Positions 30,827 through 40,200 of a DNA stretch of 44,783 nt are shown here, piece by piece; the first letter of the stretch is position 1, and every line of letters begins with the position of its first letter. The stretch covers positions 1 to 44,783 of the forward strand of contig SBAY01000363.1 of the NCBI GenBank assembly GCA_005239945.1. The letters run 5' to 3'. Under the pieces are notes generated by a model. The model did no database searches. It was not told where the DNA came from and saw only the letters and a list, made by a program, of their open reading frames with translations. This stretch comes from Nitrospira sp. GTDB taxonomy: Bacteria; UBA9089; CG2-30-40-21; SBAY01. Made by a program: the position numbers and the translations under genes.

Positions 30827-33325
30827 TGCGGCTAAACTATTTCTGGCTGGGCTATAATTTGGGTCTATGGCAAGCACCTTTTGAAAGGCATCTATGGCCT
30901 CAAACCTTTTCCCTAACTGCGAATAGGCTATACCAAGATTATAAAGTGCGGCGATATTCCCCGGCTTTAAGGAGATAGCCTTCTGGAAGGAGACAACGGC
31001 TTCATTTAGCTTACCCTTAGAGATATAGGCACTACCCAGATTTATATGAATAAAATCCTGGTTTGGGTCTAATTGGGCGGCTTTTTCGTATTCTGAAATG
31101 GCCTTATCCACCTCCCCTACCCTTTGATAGACCATCCCTAACCCATAGTAACCCTTAGCATCCTGGGGTCCAAGTTCGATAATTTTATTGAATTGTCCAA
31201 TTGCCTCTTGAGTTTGACCTGAGTCGTTATAGACCATGCCAATATTATAATAACTTATCAATCGTTCTGGGTCGGCCAGTAGTGCCTTTTGGTATTCTGC
31301 GATAGCCTGAGAATATTTACCCATATCCTTGAAAAACCCACCGCGATTGTTATAGGAAGTGGCATAGTTAGAAATGTTACTTGCTACCCGCTCTTCTTTA
31401 TAAATACTTTCGTCAAGTATGCCTCGATACCTAAACCGTAAGTTCTCATCTATGGCAGATAACTGTTCTTTTAAGGTTGCCTCCTTTTTGAAGACCCGAT
31501 GGCAGATGCCTGTCGGCACTAAGGTATAACCCTGGGCTATACTTTCATCAAAGGGTAGAAAAACAGGCCGATTGGGATTAGCCTCAAAAATGGCGTCAAA
31601 CCGTGTCTTGATAATTCGGCTTGCCTCGTCGGTTAGCCTTTTCACCCTGTTTTGCGGCACAAACTCAAAATTCAACTCCCGCTTAATCTGATTAGCATAC
31701 CAATCTAAATATAATGAATGCTGGTCAATTAAGGTTACATCCTGGCGGATATTTTCTACATAATGAAGATACCACAACGGAAAGGCAAAGGTATCGCCTT
31801 TGATGTAAAGGATTGATTTTTCGTCTAATGGGGAAAGGATATTCATCCCATAGTCATAAGAGTAATAATTTTTGCGGTGGTCTCCATAATGATGATTACA
31901 AGCCCAGGAAATTACCGGGATAAGAAGGAAAAAATAGGGTAGAAGGACAGCTAAAATCCCCTGCTTTATCCTTTTACCCAGCCACTCATTGAATATTCCC
32001 ACCCCATAGCCAATAAACAAACTATAAATAATATAAGACGGGATATAATAATCCTCGATGTTATGGATACTATACCTTGAGGAATGAAGAAAATCCACCA
32101 TAACAATTAACCCTAGGTAGATGAAGGTGTTCACCCTTTGTTTGTAGAAGAAAAACAGCCCGACAAATCCAATCCAAATGAGATATGGAGTGAATTGGTT
32201 GATGAAAAATATAGGGTGCTCAACAAATATTCGTTTAAGCAGGGTTGGAAGTGAGGTAGCAAAATAATAGCCATATTCCTTAGCCGTGATATGGTCAATA
32301 AACCGCTCAAAATTATCCGGGCAACCCCAGTTAATTATGGGATGGGCCGCGGCACGAACAGGTAAGTAGGCATATAAAATGATGGGTAGGAAAAACAGAC
32401 AGGCCATCTTAAGTATGGCGTTAAATGTTAAGAGGTTAGGGTGCTTGCGCCAGATTATGATGATAAGAAACGCACTTGCCGGCACTAAGAATATAGTTTG
32501 CAAGTGGTGGGTGAAGGCTAATCCGAGGGTGAAAGCGAATAAGTAAAGTAAGCCTGGAGCGTGGAGCGTGGAGCGTGGAGCGTGGAGTTTTTTTCTCCCT
32601 GCTTCCTGCTCCGTGCTCCGTGCTCCCCACTCCTTTCTCCCTGCTTCCTGCTCCATGCTCCGTGCTCCGTGCTCCATGCTTTGTGCTTCTACCCATTTCA
32701 GGAGGATAAAAATCAAGACAGTGGCAAACAAGGCATTCAGGGTGTATTTCTCGGCAATAACTGCCTGCTGCCAGAAGACACGGGCAAAACATAGCATTAA
32801 AGCGGCTATTACCGCAGGGATGAGGAACGAAAGCATGGAGCGTGGAGCGTGGAGCGTGGAGCGTGGAGCGTGGAGCGTGGAGTTTTTTTCTCCGTGCCCC
32901 GTGCTCCGTGCTCCGTGCTCCGTGCTCCTACCTACTTTTAAACTTATAAAATACACCATCATCACGGCTAAGGCGGCACTTGCAGCCGAAAATAGGTTGT
33001 AGCGATAGGCAATGTTGCCCAATGGAATAAGACTAAATAGCTTACCGAGGAGGCAATACAAAGGATAACCGGGTGGATGTGGAATACCAAGGGTATAGGA
33101 CGCCCCTATCATATCCCCGGAATCATGCAGGTCTATCGTTGGGGTTAAGGTATGAAGGTAAATAAAGAAGGAAAAGAGGAAGACTCCTATGCCCACAAAA
33201 TAATCAGGGAGGGTAAAAATTCTCGGCGTGATTACCTCCGTCGACGGTTTTATAAAATCCAATAAGGGTTTTTTCGAAGGCGATATTGATTTTGGCTTTG
33301 GTGATTTTTTCTTCTTTTTCCCCAT
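30812..33325 (-). CDS. DUF2723-family membrane protein with C-terminal TPR repeats
   Basis: Large 837-aa inner-membrane protein of the DUF2723/TMEM260-like GT-C family, which probably transfers a sugar from a lipid carrier. A Lys-rich start (MGKKKKKSPKPK) is followed by about ten helices. The first loop is LTPTIDLHDSGDMIGASYTL, ending GIPHPPGYP, the family signature. About residues 660-830 hold five TPR units (YNNRGGFFKDMGKYSQAIAE onwards). Two loops between helices contain foreign repeats: residues about 133-165 and 212-258 consist of GARSTEHGARS and LHAPRSTLHAP phrases encoded by GGAGCGTG DNA repeats. The start is ATG 33325. The upstream TTG at 33364 lies in the -35 box, so the longer frame is not the gene. 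Confidence 0.83.
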   Translation of the reverse strand: MGKKKKKSPKPKSISPSKKPLLDFIKPSTEVITPRIFTLPDYFVGIGVFLFSFFIYLHTLTPTIDLHDSGDMIGASYTLGIPHPPGYPLYCLLGKLFSLIPLGNIAYRYNLFSAASAALAVMMVYFISLKVGRSTEHGARSTGHGEKNSTLHAPRSTLHAPRSMLSFLIPAVIAALMLCFARVFWQQAVIAEKYTLNALFATVLIFILLKWVEAQSMEHGARSMEQEAGRKEWGARSTEQEAGRKKLHAPRSTLHAPGLLYLFAFTLGLAFTHHLQTIFLVPASAFLIIIIWRKHPNLLTFNAILKMACLFFLPIILYAYLPVRAAAHPIINWGCPDNFERFIDHITAKEYGYYFATSLPTLLKRIFVEHPIFFINQFTPYLIWIGFVGLFFFYKQRVNTFIYLGLIVMVDFLHSSRYSIHNIEDYYIPSYIIYSLFIGYGVGIFNEWLGKRIKQGILAVLLPYFFLLIPVISWACNHHYGDHRKNYYSYDYGMNILSPLDEKSILYIKGDTFAFPLWYLHYVENIRQDVTLIDQHSLYLDWYANQIKRELNFEFVPQNRVKRLTDEASRIIKTRFDAIFEANPNRPVFLPFDESIAQGYTLVPTGICHRVFKKEATLKEQLSAIDENLRFRYRGILDESIYKEERVASNISNYATSYNNRGGFFKDMGKYSQAIAEYQKALLADPERLISYYNIGMVYNDSGQTQEAIGQFNKIIELGPQDAKGYYGLGMVYQRVGEVDKAISEYEKAAQLDPNQDFIHINLGSAYISKGKLNEAVVSFQKAISLKPGNIAALYNLGIAYSQLGKRFEAIDAFQKVLAIDPNYSPARNSLAALQQE
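32553..32690. repeat. GGAGCGTG / GCTCCGTG repeat block inside the DUF2723 gene, second insertion
   Basis: Tandem GGAGCGTGGAGCGTGGAG, a T-run, then CTCCCTGCTTCCTGCTCCGT and similar units. It forms a long imperfect hairpin and encodes about 46 residues in frame between two membrane helices. The core matches the GAGCACGGAGC part of the D family. Confidence 0.85.
32833..32928. repeat. GGAGCGTG / GCTCCGTG repeat block inside the DUF2723 gene, first insertion
   Basis: Six GGAGCGT units, TTTTTTTC, then CCGTGCTCCGTGCTCC units, giving a nearly perfect hairpin. It is read in frame as about 32 residues in an inter-helix loop. Confidence 0.87.
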
Positions 33326-33335
33326 CTTGATTAGT

Positions 33336-33364
33336 ATTATACCCCAAAAGCGTATTTTTGTCAA
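33336..33364 (-). promoter_or_regulatory. consensus promoter for the DUF2723 gene, nearly leaderless
   Basis: Minus strand: TTGACA (33359-33364), a 17-bp spacer, TATAAT (33336-33341). Ten bases separate the -10 box from the ATG at 33325, leaving a leader of only about 4 nt. Confidence 0.78.
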
Positions 33365-33471
33365 ACTTTTTATCTCTACAATGGGGTTAAATTTTATCTG
33401 TGGACTACTTCAGAGTCAAATTTACTACTAAAGAAAAAAAGGAAGATTTTTTTCGTAGAGAGATAATGACC

Positions 33472-33496
33472 TAACTATATGTGAATCATATAGTTA
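33472..33496. repeat. perfect palindrome TAACTATATG / CATATAGTTA
   Basis: 10-bp arms around TGAAT. It lies 56 bp upstream of the -35 box of the next promoter, so it is operator-like. The rest of 33365-33551 is AT-rich with no gene seen. Confidence 0.55.
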
Positions 33497-33551
33497 CAGA
33501 ATTTGGCTTATGCCCTGCTATAGTTTTTTTAAAAAAAATTAAACTTTTTAC

Positions 33552-33580
33552 TTGACATATTCAAGGTTATATGATAAATT
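33552..33580 (+). promoter_or_regulatory. sigma70-type promoter for the unknown gene pair
   Basis: TTGACA (33552-33557), a 17-bp spacer, TAAATT (33575-33580). The leader is about 80 nt to ATG 33666. Confidence 0.68.
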
Positions 33581-33665
33581 AAAAGATATTGTATCCTCTC
33601 TTATCCTGTTATCCTGCTCAAAAAAGATGAAAAATCTGCCGATAAATATATTAAGGAATAAAATA

Positions 33666-34142
33666 ATGAATAATAAAGGGTTTCCATTTAATATTGTGTG
33701 TGATAAATTAAATAGTTTTTTACCCACAAAAGACGACTTTTCTGATATTAATTTAGTTATTGGAAAAATGCAAGCAGAAAGAGAATTTCCAGTTGCTGTT
33801 TTTGCCTCTGAAGCTCTCCTGAATAGATTAGTCAAGCATGAGAGTCCATATCAACTCACGGAGGAAGCACATTGGTTAATAAGAGACTTCAAATGGAAAT
33901 TTACTCGTGAGTTTATTGAGGAGCAAATTATGGGTAGGCTAAGAGGAAATTTCCCACTTCTATATGATAAACTTCTTTCGGAAATGATGTCTATTTTTTG
34001 GATACTTATCGACAAAAAAGTTTTTATAAAAGAAACTATTGAGAAAAAAGCAGATGAGAAACTAATTAGACCCACTACCTTCTTATTCCTTTTAGTCATT
34101 TACGGAATACAAAAAACAACTGAGGAGCAATTTATTACTTGA
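33666..34142 (+). CDS. hypothetical protein, first gene of a two-gene unit
   Basis: Not recognised. The 158-aa protein looks soluble and mostly helical, with many aromatic and charged residues (FKWKFTREFIEEQIMGRLRG) and one hydrophobic C-terminal stretch, TTFLFLLVIYGIQ. The open frame reaches 33552, but that TTG is the -35 box of the promoter. ATG 33666 has AAGGA 8 nt upstream. It precedes the eIF2B-like gene by 56 bp on the same strand. Codon use is more A/T-biased than in the left half of the window. Confidence 0.55.
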   Translation: MNNKGFPFNIVCDKLNSFLPTKDDFSDINLVIGKMQAEREFPVAVFASEALLNRLVKHESPYQLTEEAHWLIRDFKWKFTREFIEEQIMGRLRGNFPLLYDKLLSEMMSIFWILIDKKVFIKETIEKKADEKLIRPTTFLFLLVIYGIQKTTEEQFIT

Positions 34143-34198
34143 GGAAAATAAACCTACCCTAGCAACAAATCAGAATTAAAAAAAATAAAGGAGAAAAT

Positions 34199-35134
34199 AT
34201 GGAAGACCTAAATGAGTGGGGTAATAGACTCCTTTTTTCAGTATTTAAAAATGGAATGAGTAATACAGTTAGTGCAGTCATGGAAAAAATAGAATCAGCA
34301 TTTAAATTAGATAAAAACGATGATAAAATTTCAAGGATAGAAAAAGAACCGGATAACTTTAAAAATGAACTATTGCGCCACCTAATGACATATAAAGCAG
34401 TGGCAATACGGTCTCCTATTCCAATTATTCCATTAGTGGATTATGCAAATGAGGTTATAGAAGAAGTAGAGAAGAATGAAAGAATGGAGGGAAGAGAACT
34501 TTTAAATTTTATAAGTGAGAAATGTGCTTCTTTAAGGCAGGAAATGGAGACGAAAAGGAAGGAAGCTATTAAACGGGCAGGAGATCTGGTAAAAAGAGGA
34601 GTAGTATTTCTGGGAGGAGAAGAAAGTGATTTCTCAACGAAAATTATAGAAGAATCAAGAAAAGAATCAGGAAAAAGTTGGCATAACACACGAATTATAT
34701 TTCCTATTCATCGAGAAGGAGAGGACTCTATTCCCTTTAAATTGAAAGGTGAGCGATATGAGGAAGAGTATGAACAAAAAAGAGCAATAGAATCTGATAT
34801 AGACAAATTTAAGGAAATTATTATTCCAAGTAGAGTTAAACATGTTATTACAGAGGCTTATATAAGGAGTAAAGAAGGAAGTGTACTCTGTATCTATGGT
34901 ATGAAGAAGATAGCATCTATGATAAATGAAAGGGAAATTCCTTTCTATATTTTAGAGGATTCTTTTTCTAATGATTACCCCCAAGATATTTTAAAGAATA
35001 TGGTCGAAGAATTTCCCCTCCTGAAAAAATTTTGTGATTTTCTTCCTTCAGAATACATTACGGGAATAATTAATGAAAATGGTATCCATCAGAGGAGAGA
35101 TTTTAATAAAAGAGAGACAATTGAAACTCATTAA
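34199..35134 (+). CDS. hypothetical protein, possible eIF2B/MtnA-like fold
   Basis: The 311-aa soluble protein has a helical N-terminal third (about 1-120) and an alpha/beta C-terminal part. Three segments recall the eIF2B alpha / methylthioribose-1-phosphate isomerase family. RAGDLVKRGVVFLGGEESDF (about 122-141) sits where the family has the exposed I-x-x-G-x-V-I-L-T-H strand. ITEAYIRSKEGSVLCIYGMK (about 222-241) sits where it has G-A-D-A...N-K-I-G. MINEREIPFYILED resembles AKEHGIPFYV. The family's catalytic Cys and the Thr-His pair are not visible, so any enzymatic role is doubtful. AAAGGAG precedes the ATG. Confidence 0.45.
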   Translation: MEDLNEWGNRLLFSVFKNGMSNTVSAVMEKIESAFKLDKNDDKISRIEKEPDNFKNELLRHLMTYKAVAIRSPIPIIPLVDYANEVIEEVEKNERMEGRELLNFISEKCASLRQEMETKRKEAIKRAGDLVKRGVVFLGGEESDFSTKIIEESRKESGKSWHNTRIIFPIHREGEDSIPFKLKGERYEEEYEQKRAIESDIDKFKEIIIPSRVKHVITEAYIRSKEGSVLCIYGMKKIASMINEREIPFYILEDSFSNDYPQDILKNMVEEFPLLKKFCDFLPSEYITGIINENGIHQRRDFNKRETIETH

Positions 35135-35187
35135 CTCAGTTTATAATAATCCTACCCTATCCTATTCTAACTCTCTAAAAATAGTTA

Positions 35188-36288
35188 TTATTGATTTTCT
35201 CGAAAGTAATAATACTGCCCGCCAATTAATTGTTTTAATTCTTCAGGTCTTGGTGAGTATTTCAAAGCATTTTCATAAGTAATTAATTTACTCTCATAAA
35301 GTTCTTTGAGTGACATATTCATTGTTTGCATCTTATACTCCTTTCCGGTTTGCATATAAGTATAGATTTGTGGCAATTTTTTGGGGTCTTCATCCCGAAT
35401 TAGACTTCGGACCGCTTCTGTATCAGATAGAACTTCACAGGCTAATACCCTTCCCGTGCCAGAGAAATGAGGTAATAATTGCTGTGAAATTACAGCCTTT
35501 ATCACAAAAGATAATTGAGTTCTTACCTGCCTTTGCTCATTTTTAGGAAATACATCAATGATACGGTTGATTGACTGGACAGCATCCGAAGTATGTAGAG
35601 TAGAAAAGACTAAGTGTCCTGTCTCAGCTATATTCAGAGTAACTCTGATAGTTTCTAAATCACGCATCTCTCCTACCAGAATTATATCAGGGTCCTGTCG
35701 CAGTACATACTTTAGAGCATTAGTAAAAGATTTAGTATCAGCAACTATCTCCCGCTGGTGGACAATAGACTGTTTGGAACGATGATAAAATTCTATCGGG
35801 TCTTCAACAGTTATAATATGTTCTTTACGATTAGTATTTATATAATCAATCATAGAAGCTAATGTAGTTGTTTTCCCTGTACCAGTAGGACCTGTTACCA
35901 AAACTAAACCAGGAGAGCCTGGAGGTAATTTTACTATATCATCTACAATAGAAGGAAGGCGTAACTTATTAAAGTTAGGCACCTCATGCGGAATACTTCG
36001 TAACGCAGCACAAACTGTCCCTTTCTGACGAAATACATTCATCCTTATCCTACCCATATTTCTAATCTCTAAAGATAAATCCAATTCATTATCCTCTTCA
36101 AATTTCCTCTTCTGGTCATCATTTAAGACAGAGTAAATAATTGACTGGGTTCTTTGTGGACCGAGATTCTCATCCTTTACAGGAGTTAGTAAACCATCGA
36201 TTCTTATCATCGGTGGTTTTTCTATCCCAATATGTATATCAGAAGCTCCTCTATCTCTCATTAGTTGCACTAACTGAAAAATATCCAT
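35188..36288 (-). CDS. pilT: twitching motility ATPase PilT
   Basis: Hexameric ATPase that drives retraction of type IV pili. The 366-aa protein shows the N-terminal PAS-like domain (ASDIHIGIEKPPMIRIDG), Walker A GPTGTGKTTT at about 128, the Asp box VEDPIEF, Walker B DPDIILVGEMRD, the His box FSTLHT, and AVRSLIRD in place of the usual AIRNLIRE motif needed for retraction. No other pilus genes are in the window. It is the third gene of an operon, 6 bp after the receiver-MshEN gene, so its activity is likely set by the two upstream signalling proteins. Confidence 0.93.
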   Translation of the reverse strand: MDIFQLVQLMRDRGASDIHIGIEKPPMIRIDGLLTPVKDENLGPQRTQSIIYSVLNDDQKRKFEEDNELDLSLEIRNMGRIRMNVFRQKGTVCAALRSIPHEVPNFNKLRLPSIVDDIVKLPPGSPGLVLVTGPTGTGKTTTLASMIDYINTNRKEHIITVEDPIEFYHRSKQSIVHQREIVADTKSFTNALKYVLRQDPDIILVGEMRDLETIRVTLNIAETGHLVFSTLHTSDAVQSINRIIDVFPKNEQRQVRTQLSFVIKAVISQQLLPHFSGTGRVLACEVLSDTEAVRSLIRDEDPKKLPQIYTYMQTGKEYKMQTMNMSLKELYESKLITYENALKYSPRPEELKQLIGGQYYYFRENQ

Positions 36289-36294
36289 TTTAAA

Positions 36295-37245
36295 TTATAC
36301 CTCCTTTTCTGATGGAATATAATTGAATTTTTGAAGTAATTTCTTCCTTCCTACCCCACCCAAAATCTTGTTAATTGTCTCCATAATATTTTTAGGAGAG
36401 CCTAAGAAAACCTTAACCTGACAACCTGTTATAGTCTCGATGAGTTCAATACTTTGAGAATCATTAGGGTCAGCTATAACTACTGTAAGTTGATTATCTA
36501 TTTTGGCAATAGGTATTAAGCAACAGACTCTAAGAATTTCTTCAGGGATATTCTGGACAACTTCAGCATCGATTGTTTCTGGAATTAGGTAGATGTAAGG
36601 GGCATTAAGTTGCTTACTCAATGTCCAATTTATAGGCCCTTCCTCAACCCCATTATTAACTAACGCCTTTTCCAGACTTATTTTCTTTTCCTCTTGTTCT
36701 TTCAACGCATCTTCTAACTGTTTTTTTGTAATTAATCCTTCTGGAACTGCATATTTCTTCACGCCTTCTAACAATGCCTTCTCAGTTTCTAAAGACCTCC
36801 TATATTCTTCCTTCACTTCAGAAATTTCTTCCCTGGGTCTACCTAACAGTCTCTCAAGTATTCTGTTTTTATGTTCCAGAGCCTTTTCCACTTCTGAATA
36901 TAAAATCTCGTTAGCACTTTCTCTCGTTTTATCAATATACTGCCAGATGCCAAATTCCATCGCCTTCCGAACATTCTCTAAAGTTCCATAGGCGGTTAAG
37001 ACAATTATCTGTGTAAATAAGTTTTTGAGCCTAACCGCTTTTACTACATCTAATCCTCCTTCTTCATCTCCCTCCCTCAATTTCATATCAACTACCGCGA
37101 CATCAAAAGCAGGACTTTCTCTAATAGTCTCAATCGCTTCCTCCTTACTATCTACTCCCTCTACTTCATACCCTTTTTCTTTAAGCTTCTCAACCATCTC
37201 TTTTAATGTAGTTAATTCATCATCAACAATTAGTATCTTAGACAT
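36295..37245 (-). CDS. receiver domain fused to MshEN (GspE N-terminal) domain
   Basis: The 316-aa fusion has a CheY-like receiver (1-130) with Asp8/Asp9, phospho-acceptor Asp53 in VAVVDMKLREGD, Thr in IIVLTAYG and the conserved Lys in YIDKTRES. A coiled linker follows (about 130-165). A T2SSE_N/MshEN-type domain (about 165-300) contains LITKKQLEDALKEQEEKKIS, LGKALV-like SLEKALVNNG and VVIADPNDSQSIELIETITG. In pilus extension ATPases MshEN binds c-di-GMP; here the ATPase part is missing. It overlaps the kinase gene by 8 bp and precedes pilT, which suggests an adaptor that couples phosphorylation, and possibly c-di-GMP, to PilT. Confidence 0.85.
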   Translation of the reverse strand: MSKILIVDDELTTLKEMVEKLKEKGYEVEGVDSKEEAIETIRESPAFDVAVVDMKLREGDEEGGLDVVKAVRLKNLFTQIIVLTAYGTLENVRKAMEFGIWQYIDKTRESANEILYSEVEKALEHKNRILERLLGRPREEISEVKEEYRRSLETEKALLEGVKKYAVPEGLITKKQLEDALKEQEEKKISLEKALVNNGVEEGPINWTLSKQLNAPYIYLIPETIDAEVVQNIPEEILRVCCLIPIAKIDNQLTVVIADPNDSQSIELIETITGCQVKVFLGSPKNIMETINKILGGVGRKKLLQKFNYIPSEKEV

Positions 37246-40200
37246 TAATCTCTCCTCCTTTTCTCTGCCTCACAGGCAGAAAGATTACAAACTTTGCTCC
37301 CTTACCAAAAGTTCCTTCTTCCCTTATAATCCCTTTATGATAATTGATAATAATCTCTATGATAGAAAGTCCCAAACCAGTGCCATTTTTCCTTGTAGTA
37401 ACTAAAGGCTCAAATATCCTTGATTTATTTTCTTCTGCCACACCTATTCCTGTATCAATAAATTCTATCATAATGTAGCCATCTTCTTTTAAATTATAAG
37501 ATTTACTTTCATGAGAAGGAATAAATTTAGTATTAATTTCGAGTTTTCCCTTCCCATCCTTCAAATCTATCTTTGATAACAAACTATTAAAATCCTCTGG
37601 TGATATATCCAGCATAAATTGGTTTTTTATCATCCTTCGTAATTCTTCTTCCTCTTTTTGCCCTGTTCTTTCTTGCCAGATGAATTTTTTTATATTCATA
37701 AAATATTTAGCATTTTGAGCTAATTCTGAAAATGCCTCCTTTAATTTTTCTGAGTCTCCTTCTATAGAATTTAACTTCTCATCAAAATTGAAACTTATTT
37801 CTATCTGTTCACGCTCAGGAGAAGGGAATATAGAAGTAACTGCTTTATTCAAAATAGAATTTACATTTACTGAGCTAATTGTTACATTTAAAGGCTTTGC
37901 AAACTCAGTAATTTCTCGCACAATTCTCCTGGCATCTTCAATTTCCTCTTTCATATCTTTTACCTTATTTTGAATCTCATTAAGATTATTCTTTGATAAG
38001 ATTGATGTTCGTAGTTCCTCTAATGCATAAATTTTATTACCTATCTTATGAGAAACCTTTGCGGCAAGATCTCGCCATCCAGACAATTTCCTTACGATAA
38101 AATCTTCCCGAGTTTCGTCTAATTCTATTCTTATCTCTCCAAGTTGAAATTTTATCTTTTCAAACGCCTGAAGATGTAAAATAGAACTTGTTATAGAGTG
38201 TCTTATTTCATTTAGAAATTCCTTATCTTCCTCAGTAAACTCATTACCTTCCTGAAATCTATTTAAGCCAATTACTCCCCACAGGTTTCTATCATTATCC
38301 ATAATAGGAAAACCAAGATATAATCCTTTTTGGATTACTAATTGCTGTTGTGCTGTTTCTCCTATATTACCTTCACCAATTTTACACTTATAATTTATTA
38401 TATATTTATTGTAAGGTATTATGTATCCACGAGAGGGTCTATTAATCTTCACAAAAAGTAATATATCGTCTTTTTTATCATAAAGATATATAGCACAAAC
38501 TGCTTTGAAATAATCAGCAAGGGTAGTAGATATATCTTCCAAAAGGTCAACAAGGTTATAAGTAGTAGGTGATTTTCTCATTATGTTATCGAATACCTTA
38601 AATATCCCTTTTCTTTCCAACTTTTGAATAACAATAGATATTTGACTGCTGAGTATTTCTAATGCTTGCATATCAAGGTCAGTAATAGGGTAGTTTTGAT
38701 AACTATACTTTCTATCTGCTAACATTATTCCTTTTACCCTACCTGTGATAATTAAAGGGATAATGACAAAGGCATCTGAGCTTAACTCTCCTAAGAGATC
38801 TTTCATTACTGCAATTATATTCTCATTCTCATCTATATTCCTAATATGAAGTGATTTTTTTTCAGAAATACATTCCTCTCTTATCATATATGGACAGTTT
38901 TTAAGAGGAACTTCTATCTTTTCAAGTTCCTCTGTTATCTTTGTTCTTATTGGGTAATTTTTAATGCTGTCCTCCATAGAAATTCCCTTTGAAATTGTCT
39001 CCTCCCATTCTTCCCCATCAATTGGTCCAACTCCTTTTTCTCCTATTAACTTTTCCTCATCTATAAAAAAAATCATTGCCCTATTAAATCCTAATCCTTC
39101 ACCATGAGTAACACCGGTTAAAAAAATATGGAGTAATTCATTCAAGTCTCTTGCATTGTGCAGGTATGTAATTATCCTCTGAATTATCTTTATTTTTTCA
39201 TCCCACCAGGAGGATACTGTCTTTTTTAATTCATAGAATTGCAAATTATTAAGGATACCTCCTATATGGGGACATAATTCAAGAAGAATTTCTAACTCTT
39301 CTTCAGTATAATAAGGCTCTTCTATCTTTTTCTTCTTTAATCCTAATATCCCCAATAACTTATCTCCATATACTATAGGCACAAATAATTCCATTTCCAT
39401 CTTTTCAAGGTTTTTTTTAAAATCCCCCCATATCTTTTTTCCTGTCAACCATTTTTTAAAGATTGGATATCTTTCTAATCTTTCTTTTAATATCACCTTC
39501 TTCTCTTTTTTAAGCCATTCAACCATAATCTCATTTAGTCCAAATATCTCTTCCTTGACCAAACTATCTACTCCAATACTCCAATTTACTTTATACCTTC
39601 TTTCCACCTCATCTAATAACAGGATAACACTCTTATCCAGAGGCACTACCTGTTTAAGAGTGTCTTCAATTATAACAAATAAGGCTTGTTTATTATTTAC
39701 AGAAAGGGTTCTTCTCTTAAAGTTTTCAATTATTTGTTCTAACTCATACCTTCGATAGAATACCCATCTATCAATGAATCTTCTTACCTCCTCATTTTCA
39801 ATTAGTTGAAAGGCAATTGTTATTAAAATGGCAGAAATAAAAACAAGGATTATCCCCCATCCTGGAGAAATGGTGAATAATCTTCCAATGCCAATTACAA
39901 TAAAAATAATTACAAAGGATAATAAAAGATAAATACTACCCTTTCTAACTACGATTTCCATTAATCTATATTTAAAGATGACATAACCGACCATCAAAGA
40001 GAAAAAGACAGCTATTAAATGTCCTGTTATGTATATCCAGGATAAAGCAGGGAGTTTAGAGATATATACTAACAAAGCATTAACTATCCCTCCTACTATA
40101 ACTACAACTACTACAACACTTAATAATATTAATTTTCTCTTCTCCGCTCGATTTTGTGTTAAAAAACATTTTCTGCACATTAATACGGCCCCGTAGGCTG

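Noticed and set aside
32553..32928. Tandem units in the DUF2723 gene as a CRISPR array
   Set aside because: There are no unique spacers of constant length. The units are contiguous short repeats forming a hairpin and are read in frame.
33552..33665. N-terminal extension of the 158-aa unknown protein
   Set aside because: The TTG at 33552 is the -35 box of a promoter, so these codons cannot be in the mRNA made from it.
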